64,000 nt of DNA, from assembly GCA_964017045.1 (NCBI GenBank), contig OZ024808.1, positions 12,058,284 to 12,122,283 of the forward strand, in the 5' to 3' direction. The translations under genes and the position numbers were made by a program. The DNA is from Omphiscola glabra. Lineage: Eukaryota > Mollusca > Gastropoda > Lymnaeidae. A model generated the notes under the pieces. It had not been told where the DNA came from, ran no database searches, and worked only from the letters and a program-made list of their open reading frames with translations. This document shows positions 34,919 to 45,600 of this stretch, in pieces; the first letter of the stretch is position 1; each line of letters starts with the position of its first letter.

Positions 34919-35689
34919 TTTATTATTTAATAATGATACGCTTCACAACGTATATGCCTTCCATAATAACCCAGGAAACATAAATTCTGGTATAAGATAT
35001 GAAGCAGTGTATAGACATTGGCAGACGCCGCGGCACAGCAACAGATGGGGGCCTCGCTGAACAGATGGGGTGATACGGTGCTAAGTTGTTTGCACCGAGT
35101 AACACCGAGTGCGCTGTGTGTCTCAAAGGGCGGGGCGTGCAGTCGTCACTTTGAAAGGCGGCACACTGTTCAAAGCGCTGCACGCTGTTCACACGACGGC
35201 ATATTGTTCATACGACGGCACATTGGTCATAGTGCGACACATTGTTTATATGGTCGCACATTGTTCGCTGGATGAAACACTATAGGACGTAAAAAAACCC
35301 AACAAAAAGTAATACTGGACAATCTCTGTCCTACGGGGAACAATCTTAAGGCAAGTTAAGGAGCGTTAGAACTATACGAGGACCAGGGAACACAAGGAGG
35401 AACCTTGACACAGAGAGAGAGAGAGAGGAGAGGGAGAGAGAGAGTGTGAGGGAAGGAGGGAGGTGAAGAGCTAAGAAGTGGAATAAGATGAAAATTAATT
35501 AAAGGAAATAATTTACCAGAAAACCAATTAATGAAAAGAATTGCTCAGATTAGAAATTAATGGAAAGAATTGCTCAGAAAAAATATTAATGGATATAATT
35601 GCTCAGAACAAAGATTATGGAAAGAACTGTCTTTGCTAAGAGCATGATTAAAAAAAAGACCATACTCTCTAAGTCATACTAGGGTAAAT
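34919..35689. other. unique spacer with small repeats
   Basis: Contains a short 19-20-bp repeat at about 35165-35275 (CACATTGTTCATACGACGG type) and a GA-rich stretch at about 35412-35460. No gene recognised. Confidence 0.5.
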
Positions 35690-36023
35690 ATCGTGCATCA
35701 TTACTGGGGTAAATATCGTGCACCCTTACTAGGTCAAATATTGTGCACCCTTACTAGGTCAAATATCGTGCACCCTTACTAGATCAAATATCGTGCCCCT
35801 TACTAGATCAAATATCGTGCCCCCTTACTAGATCAAATATCGTGCCCCCTTACTAGATCAAGTATCGTGCTCCCTTACTAGATCAAATATCGTGCCCCCT
35901 TACTAGATCAAATATCGTGCTCCCTTACTAGATCAAATATCGTGCACCCTTACTAGATCAAATATCGTGCCCCCTTACTAGATCAAATATCGTGCCCCCT
36001 TACTAGATCAAATATCGTGCCGC
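35690..36023. repeat. 25-bp minisatellite, about 13 copies
   Basis: The unit begins GATCAAATATCGTGCCCCCT and ends TACTA. The left copies read GGTCAAATAT or GGGTAAATAT. Confidence 0.94.
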
Positions 36024-36464
36024 CTGCCAGCCATATTGTAATAGTTTATAGAATCTCTGCTAGCTCCGGACAGCTGCTTTAGGTCATCTCACTAAAACAA
36101 CTACACTGACAGCATGTGTGGTGGGCTGCGTGTACTTTTAACACAGCTTACCGTTAGCAGAGAGGAGAGGGTGGGCGTTGGAGGGGGGCCGGGTGAGTCG
36201 CCAAAAACCTTCTCAGTCCAACAGGCAAGTGCTGTGCACTCTTCAACAGGTGTGCACCTGAAATTCGGCAGGTAAATTTCTAGCACCGTTATGCTAACTG
36301 ATTCCTTGTTTCTTGTGTTTACAGAGTCAGAACGGAAGCAAGTATGGCAGCTATACCATGGGAGTTACTGTCAGACCACTTCGAAAACAAAAAAGAATCA
36401 CAATGACACCTGGGCCCCCTTACATTATGAAATGTGCTATTAAAGTTTTCATTTAACTCTGATG

Positions 36465-36563
36465 AAATGAGGGCCCCTCTGATGAAATGTGGGCCCCTCT
36501 GATGAAATGTGGGCCCCTCTGATGAAATGAGGGCCCCTCTGATGAAATGTGGGCACCTCTGAT
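36465..36563. repeat. 20-bp tandem repeat, 5 copies
   Basis: The unit is GATGAAATGTGGGCCCCTCT; a related MITE begins right at its edge. Confidence 0.92.
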
Positions 36564-36721
36564 CAGTGACGTAGGAGAGGGGGTGTCTGTATTTTTAAAA
36601 CATATTTATACGGAGGGGTCACATCTTCGGCCAACTACACACTTTTTTTTTTCGTGGATTAGGGCGGCAAACATCTTGACCCACCCCAGGTGGAACTGCC
36701 CTTAGACTAGCTACGCCACTG
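36564..36721. mobile_element. probable hAT-type MITE, 158 bp
   Basis: The termini are CAGTGACGTAGGAG and, inverted, CAGTGGCGTAGCTAG, a common hAT MITE end type. Flanks CCTCTGAT and GTTCGGAT agree at only 5 of 8 positions, so the target duplication is weak. The left flank lies inside the 20-bp repeat. Confidence 0.65.
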
Positions 36722-38736
36722 GTTCGGATCAATATAATATTGCAATCAAATACTCTGGCAGGAAAAAAAAAAGGGTGGCGGGTGGCAATCAAATAATAAA
36801 GTTGAGAAATCCATGAACAGCCGCTCCTGCTTTCATACCCTCGGTGAAAACGAAAAAACCAACAACAAGGGAGCTAATCACAACAGTTTTATTTTTTTTA
36901 ACACAAAAATTGTGACCCATTATTTTATAAATTTAACCAAATTACCTCTGAGATGAGATGATAAACTGTAGGCAAAGTGAACATATTGAGGCTCCTAAAG
37001 TTCAAAACACCTAAGCAACAAACTGATTTTACACGCAAAAAAAATATTGAAGAAGTTCATATCAAATATTTCTATCGGGAATTCTCAAAATTTTGATTTA
37101 ATAATTTATAATGAATCAACATGCATTAATCGGAAAGTAGGAATAATATCAAGATGACTTTTTAAAAAAAAATAAACCTCTTACCATGATAAAACTTTTA
37201 GATACAAGGTACAAAAATAACTCAACAATTTAAATATTTAAAAAAAGTAAAGTCATTTTTTTTTAGAATGATTTACCATGTCAGTTTGATGCAGGCAGAC
37301 AGAGAAATACTTTTGATTAACACTTTATGAACATTATATATGACTGAAACTATGAATGCGAACAAATTTGTTTCACGTTGAGTTAATTCAGGTTTTGATT
37401 TTAAAAGTTCTTTTTAAAAAAAGTTGTTCACCATGATAGGTCGGAATGTATGGACCAGAATTGGGTTGGATTTAAAAACCTGCACAGCAATTGTGACAGG
37501 GCATGAGACAAAATAAATAACAATTATAAAAATTTAAGTGTGGAAGAGATCTTTTGATGTATTGAACTAATGCCAGATTATTTGTTTTGGGGTGTATGGT
37601 GAACATAATTTATAATTAAATGCTAGTTGTATCAACCAGCCAAATTTCCAATAGCTTAAACCAGCCAAATTTTCAAAAAGAAAAAAAAAAATTATTTTCC
37701 CAAAATTGAAACTGATGGAAGCAACATGGAAGCTTAGCATGAGATTCTCATAATGAATGCAAATCAATTTATTTCATTGGATCATACTTTTGAATAGATT
37801 TTAAAAAAAAAAAAATTTCAAAACCCTTTTTACAATAAGGGTTGAGTTCCTACCCTTTGGCTGGGGTTTCCAATGGTAAAGTTTCTGAGCGCCCTGGATT
37901 GAATGGGTTAATGAACATTAAAAATGAAGTTTTGTTGTCTCATTTTTGTTAGTATGAAATGTACAAAAAAAATTACTTTTGATTTATCAAGTGTAAGACT
38001 TGTAAAAAAAACAAACTAGAGCATCACATTCATTATAGAAATTGAACAGTTATCCCCCCTGTACAAGATTGCACATGTGTTTTACAAGCCATTGGAAGTA
38101 TAAATAAATATAAGGTGGAACAGACACACACAATTTAAGGGAGGAATGAAGGGGGGTTGGGGGGGGGGGTATCTCGTACTTTGATACAGTTTGGTGGGTC
38201 GGTACTTTCTCCCAACCTCATGTTTCAATGTTTTCATATGGCTTCAGTCAAGCTGTTTCTCAGCCTGCAGTGGGCGAGCTACTGGGTGGTACCAGACTTT
38301 CTACACAAGATACTGGATTTGCTTTTGTTGTTAAAAAAAAATCAATTATTATTATACATTTTTAAAACCATATAAATATCAATTGAAGGGAGCTGGTGGT
38401 AAGTCTGGCACATAACAAAAAAGCTTAGGAAACAATTTATAAAAAGTTTGCTCATATCTTTGTTTTATGATGCTTTCTAATTTTTTTTTATTTAATGCAC
38501 ATTATTTTTCCCCACCCTCAGCTTTACTTCACAGTGATGATGTTCATGAACTTAGGTTGTTTTGTTTCATTTATTAGGCTAGTTCACTTAGTATAAGTGA
38601 GAACCTCCTAGGCTGCCCGCCCCCCCCCCCCCTGAGTAGGATTACCTATCATTGTGTAATGACTGGAGCACAGGGATGATTACATCATTGAAATCAAAAC
38701 AAAATCATAAATCATCAATGGTTTTTTTTGACACCA
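36722..38736. other. AT-rich unique region, nothing recognised
   Basis: Two kilobases without a supported gene or element. It lies downstream of the ankyrin/SOCS gene, so part may be its 3' untranslated region. A TTTATT at 38570-38575 is AATAAA on the minus strand, a possible poly(A) signal (inference). Confidence 0.4.
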
Positions 38737-39105
38737 GGAATATATGTCTACAGTCTGTCACTGTCACATCACGTCTGACACCAGGAAGATATGTCCACAG
38801 TCTGTCACTGTCACATCACGTCTGACACCAGGAAGATATGTCCACAGTCTGTCACTCTCACATCAAGTCTGACACCAGGAAGATATGTCCACAGTCTGTC
38901 ACTCTCACATCACTTCTTAAACCAGGAATATATGTTCCCAGTTTGTCACTGTCTCATCACTTCTGACACCAGGAATACATGTCCACAGCATGTCACATCA
39001 CTTCCGACACCAGGAATACATGTCCACAGTCTGTCACTGTCACATCACTTCTGACACGGAATACATGTCTACAGTCTGTCACATCACTTCTGACACCACA
39101 GTCTG
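38737..39105. repeat. 47-bp minisatellite, about 8 copies
   Basis: The unit begins TCTGACACCAGGAAGATATG and continues TCCACAGTCTGTCACTGTCA. Right-hand copies are shortened. If the gene's transcript extends this far, the array would be in its 3'UTR. Confidence 0.93.
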
Positions 39106-39489
39106 TCACTTTGACTTGCATACAAACCACCATTTCACTTAGCATCCAATCAGACATTTTGCTATAGGCTTCCACATATAGCAACACCAGACGTTTTACA
39201 ACAAAAACCTTCCGCCTGAACATTTACCCTAAGCTTGGAGTGTCCTGAGACCATTCCTAACCGCCGAGACTGGTAAATTTTGGTTGAGAGACAGTCAACA
39301 TGACATAAGTGTCAAACGGATGCCTTAACAACTGTTTAAGTAATATCTTCAGACCCACATGGTCTAAATGGACCAGGGGGGTTAGGGGTGGAATGATCTG
39401 ATATTAATATGTGTGTCACAGATGATCCAGCGTACACGCAAACCAACAAAAAACAGAGAAACACATCCAGTGCCACCCCGGGTCAGCTT

Positions 39490-39636
39490 TCAGTCCGCAA
39501 GGAACATATCCAGTTGGTCAGCGCTGATGTCCAGCAGCTTGAGATAGGACTTGAGGGGGGCCGGGATGGGGAGGCGGTCAATGGAGCTGAGAATTTCCGT
39601 GTGGTGTCGTACGTCACTCAGATGGGCGCGGAGGGC
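39490..39636 (-). CDS. ASB-like gene exon 8, SOCS box and stop
   Basis: Starts after GTGTTTCAG, begins ALRAHLSDVRHH, includes DRLPIPAPLKSYLKLLDI and stops with TGA at 39490-39492. Confidence 0.92.
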   Translation of the reverse strand, partial: ALRAHLSDVRHHTEILSSIDRLPIPAPLKSYLKLLDISADQLDMFLAD

Positions 39637-42600
39637 CTGAAACACATACATGAACTAAATGTAAAAATGAAAATAAAAGTGAATTACATTTCAGCCCACT
39701 CCATAAGGTAGCACATCACACATCCTCACATCCATGAAAATTAACTCTTAGTACAACTTCTAACCATCTCGCAACAAAAATCTCACACAAAACTCTCACA
39801 CAAAAATTATTTGTGTGTAACATGTGTATTATTTAATTAGGGAAGGTGTGGGGGGGGGGGGGGGGCCCTGACTAAAATAAATAATTTATTTGAAATAGGA
39901 GGGACAGTAAACATACATTTTGGAAAGCACTGGCTTGGCCTGACCTAACCCCATTGCCTTACCTTCCTTGAGCACGCCAGTAGAGACGGAACTGTCTTCA
40001 GGGTGAGAATCATCCAGTGGTGCAGTCTGTCTTGTAGTTCATCCTTCCCTGGCAATATGATCCAGTTTTCATTGTGCAGGTCCCAGCCTGCCTTCACTAA
40101 GTAGAGAGCTTCTCTCAGAAATCCTGAATATGCCAGCCAAAACAAGGGGGACTTCCTGGACATTGGCATTTTAAAATTTTTTTTTTTTTTAAATAGTTTT
40201 ACACTTTTTATTAGTTTCCATCTGTATAGGTTTAAACTTTTTATTAGTTTCCATCTGTATAGGTTTAAACTTTTTATTAGTTTCCATCTGTATAGGTTTA
40301 AACTTTTTATTAGTTTCCATCTGTATAGGTTTAAACTTTTTATTAGTTTCCATCTGTATAGGTTTAAACTTTTTATTAGTTTCCATCTGTATAGGTTTAA
40401 ACTTTTTATTAGTTTCCATCTGTATAGGTTTAAACTTTTTATTAGTTTCCATCTTTATAGGTTTAAACTTTTTATTAGTTTCCATCTGTATAGGTTTAAA
40501 CTTTTTATTAGTTTCCATCTTTATAGGTTTAAACTTTTTATTAGTTTCCATCTGTATAGGTTTAAACTTTTTATTAGTTTCCATCTTTATAGGTTTAAAC
40601 TTTTTATTAGTTTCCATCTGTATAGGTTTAAACTTTTTATTAGTTTCCATCTGTATAGGTTTAAACTTTTTATTAGTTTCCATCTGTATATGTTTAAACT
40701 TTTTATTAGTTTCCATCTGTATAGGATTAAACTTTTTATTAGTTTCCATCTGTATAGGTTTAAACTTTTTATTTTGAAAGGCATTCACGTGTTTCTAGTT
40801 TTAATGAATTTCATTTTTATGGGTATAAATTTTTTATCGGTATAAACTTTTGTGGGTTTTCATTTGTAAAGGTTTGTGCCCCACTAATTGTCATCCAAAT
40901 TTTGATTGGCTTGAATATTTTTGAATTTGGTTGTCTGGAATTGGAATATTTTTAATTTTAATCGACGGGAATATTTTTTCAATTAATTTTACATTTTATT
41001 TTTGGAATTATCATAATGGAACAAATTAAAAGGTGGAAATAAGATTTTTCCCCCACATGCATGATATTTGTGTAAATATGTAAATATTTATTTATAAATT
41101 CATTTACAGTACTTTGTTTTGCGTGGCAAATTTTAATAATGATGTACCAAAAACCAAATTTAAGAATATGCAGCAAAAGAAATGCCTTGACCAAGACTTG
41201 AAACAAGTCTGATATATGACAGTGGTGAGTGTTCTATCAAACAGCTCAGGCTGGTATATAACAGTGGTGAGTGTTCTATCAAACAGATCAGGCTGGTATA
41301 TAACAGTGGTGAGTGTTCTATCAAACACATCAGACTGCAGCAAAATACCTTGATCAAGGATGGAACTATAATCAACTGTACTGGGTCATTAAGAACCTGG
41401 CAAGTTGTGTACATCACTTGGCTTTGGTAAGAGTTGGGGTTTGCTTACAAATACTTCTTAAGATACGTACCTATAATATGTGATGATTTGATCACCATTT
41501 TGCACATACTTCCATAATATGGAATATGCACCATGATAGTTTGAGTATTTTTGTGAAAGGATTTTCCTGTTTTTTTCCATTCTCTTTATTGAACAAGACA
41601 AAACAATTGATTTAACCTACTTCCCCATTGTGAACTGATCAGTGAACGAGACAAAACAATTGATTTGACCTACTTCCCCATTGTGAACTGATCAGGTCCG
41701 AGCTCCGAGCCAGCCTGGCACATAAGCTGTATACACGGCAACAAATGTTGCCTCCGTATGACACCGACCACAAGCCCTCGCTGCAGGGGGGTCAGGTTGC
41801 CCTCGTCGCGTACATCTAACCGACCCCCACCGTCCAGCAGGGCCTGAACTATTTTGTCCACCGGCTCTCCTCCTAAAACAGTTGCATGAAATTGAAGATT
41901 TCTTTATATTATTGACATTAATTTTTTTTTAAATAATAGATATAAATTAGTACATTTTGAGCTTGACTCCTAGGTTCTACTAATATGACTGATTAACTCT
42001 GTTAGCCTTTGGGAATTTTATTAGTAATTCAAATTAAATGCCCACACATTCATAATTTAAAATCTGAACAGAAAAGAAAATTGAGAGAGTGAAGGTGTGA
42101 ATAAGTAAAGTCTTTATCTTAACATGTCTTTCGATTGAATCTTTACCTACCTAATTTGGAAAGTGCCAGGTGCAAAGGGGTGTGTCCACTGATGTCCGGC
42201 AGTGTCGTGTCTGCCCCGAGCTGGATCAGTTTAAGAATGGCGTCCAGTTTGTTGGTGGCGACCGCCGACATGAGCGGTGTCTGCAGTGACCTTTGACTCC
42301 TAGCATTCACATCTGCCCCTGCTGCGACCAGGTGCTCTACAAGGTCAGGGTTACCCTGCAGACAATAAGACACACTTTAGCCATACACCAAAAAATGTTC
42401 TGCAATGAAATTTGTTCATAAACATCAGGAAATTGAGTTTCAGCATGGCCTAGATCTATATTCTTCTTGTCAAATATCTCGGCGACAGTTTTGATGTCAA
42501 ACTTTCATTTTGATTGCTGAATGAAGGGGTTGCTGGCCTTCCTCTCACCGTCTGCCTCACTGCACAGAGCAGCAGAATGGCAACATTTTGGGATATGGCT

Positions 42601-45600
42601 TATTATTATTAGGTGGCATCAAGGTGTTAGAATCCTTTAGTGAGATGTTTCAGTGTTCTGAATGTAGTTCAGCACCAGATGATTGGGTAACACTCGGACT
42701 GACCACTGGGTGATTGGGTAACACTTGTACTGACCACTGGGTGATTGGGTAACACTCGGACTGACCACTGGGTGATTGGGTAACACTTGGAAAGACCACT
42801 GGGTGATTGGGTAACATTTAGACTGACCACTGGGTGATTGGGTAACACTTGGACTGACCACTGGATGATTGGGTAACACTTGTACTGACCACTGGATGAT
42901 TGGGTAACACATGGACTGACTTTTCAACAAGGTGTGTACGTAGTGAGTAGGCATGAATCCATCAAAACAAACGGGCACATTTAGCCAAACAGATCAAGGC
43001 AACAAAGAGGCACATTTAGCCAAACAGAACAAGGCAACTAAGGGGCAAATTTAGCCAAACAGAATGAGGCAACAAAGGGGCACATTTAGCCAAACAGAAC
43101 AAGGCAACAAAGGGGCACATTTAGCCAAAAAGAATGAGGCAACAAAGGGGCACATTTAGCCAAACAGAATGAGGCAACAAAGGGGCACATTTAGCCAAAC
43201 AGAACAAGGCAACAAAGGGGCACAATTAGCCAAACAGAACAAGGCAACAAAGGGGCACATTTAGCCAAACAGAACAAGGCAACAAATGGGCAAATTTAGC
43301 CAACAGAACAAGGCAACAAAGGGGCACATTTAGCCAACAGAACAAGGCAACAAAGGGGCACATTTAGCCAAACAGAACAAGGCAACAAAGGGACACATTT
43401 AGCCAAACAGAACGAGGCAAGAAAGGGGCACATTTAGCCAAACAGAATGAGGCAACAAAGGGGCACATTAGCCAAACAGAATGAGGCAACAAAGGGGCAC
43501 ATTTAACCAAACAGAACGAGGCAACAAAGGGGCACATTTAACCAAACAGAACGAGGCAACAATTTTCATACAGTAATCAATAAGAAAAGCCTCCAACCCT
43601 GTTGCTGGCTTTGTGAAGTGGAGTGAAGCCCAAGTTGTCCATGGCGTGCACATCTGCTCCCTGCTCAATGAGCAGCTTGGCAACTCGTGTCTGGTTCTCC
43701 AACACTGCTCCTGACAGCGGTGTTTGACTCTGGGCGTCCTTGACCTCGAGGGATGCCCCGTGTTGGATCATTGTGGTGATGCAGTGGAGGAGACCCTTCT
43801 CGCACGCCACATGGATCGGGTACTTGCCACTGGCCTCTGCGATGTTCATTTTGGCGCCGTGACGACAGAGAAAATCAACCTACATGGGGTAGGAGAATTT
43901 TTAAAAACTTTTTTTACCTACAAATGAGATGTTCTTACACAACTTTAAAATATCTATGAAGGGCAGAGTAGAAAAAGTACTTAAGTTACAATTTTTCAAA
44001 AATGAGTTAAGGCGGGCATTATATTTGATTACTTCCCCTGAATCATTCCTGTAAATATCATTCATCAAAAATGTCCACAAGTGTTTGATTCAGAGTTACC
44101 TCGAGCACACTTTAAGGTATTTAAATAAGAATTTAAAAACTTTAAACTCATTTTTCTCACAACTGCAAAAATACACTCGAGTACTTTTTTTATTGGCCTT
44201 TCATACACAAATTACATGTTTACATATAAATAACATATTCACTTACAAAGTGAATGACCACTACAAAGAAATACATGCACAAAAATAGAGTGTTAATGTG
44301 AAATGACAAAATTGGATTTAGGCCTACTTACTATAAACACAGTATATAAATAAATATTTTTTTATAGCAGAGTCATGTAATTTTTTTTTAATTACAGATG
44401 ATGGACTGAGGCGTTCTTATTACTAGTATTTTTTAAAAAATATTTGAAGGTGTGAGAGCAAAAAAGTTATATAAAAGTTACAAAATGGAACTTTGCTACT
44501 CTATATAGCTTAATCATACGTATATATATATATTTTAAAAGAAAATAATAAGAAAAAGTGCACAACCATAATGTATTGTCTTATTTTCTCTAGCGTATTT
44601 GGGGTCGTTTGCAAATTACATCACTCTCATTGGGGGGGGGGGGGTCTAGAATTTGTGACACTTTGTGACGGGGGGGGGGGGGGGGGGCGGTCAAATGTTC
44701 TAGTCCCATGTCAAATATTCTAGCTCATATCCGAATATTTGATTGTCTAAGGTCTTCTATGAAAATTTCTTTGCCTGGTTTATTAATTCCGATCACAACA
44801 ACTGGTGTGAATATAATACTCTCTCTCTGACAAGAGGCTCAACAAGGTCCACTGTAAACTAGCAGTACTTTATTATTCAGGCTATATAACCACACAATTC
44901 CTTCATATCATATGATAAATGTGTACAAGTATGATACAACACGACAAAAGCACTGCAACACGACCTGTCAAGTCAAGTTATCTCTCGCACTCTACTAACT
45001 CGCCTCTCTACTCAACTAACTCCAATCCTCTCGACTCCACTCAAGATAGTTCACTCCCCTTTTATCCCCTCAGCATCTCATGTACTCGTGATATGATGAA
45101 AATCGTTCACATTCGTTCACAATACCCATTTGTCCCCAAAATCACAACACACAAACTCTCACTGATTTCATGACCCTGACAGGGGGGGGGGGGGGGTTAA
45201 AAAATTTGAGACATCACAGTATTTTTTTATTTTTTTTTTTAAAATCTAAAATTTTCTAATTTTGAAAAATCTTTAATTCATTTTAAAAACATTAATTTGA
45301 GATCGAAATTGCCTCAGGTATTATATGTGCTATGAACTCTGTCGTTCACACCTTTTGCACGTATCGAAAAATGACGCAAAAACTGCTGTGGCCACTTTAC
45401 ATTCAGCTTGTGGATGACTTCGTTGTTTCTATCAGTTTTCTAATAATACTACATCTTAATCCATTATGGGAAAATGTTAAAAAATATAATAAAATCTTAG
45501 TTTATTTATGAAATTTTTTTATTTTATTAGGTGTGACGTGACGGGTGGGGGGGGGGGGATTGAAACTTTAAAAAAAAGGGGGGAGGGTCTAAAAAGGGCA

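Noticed and set aside
39409..39711. 100-codon plus-strand frame
   Set aside because: It is the antisense shadow of the SOCS-box exon on the minus strand.
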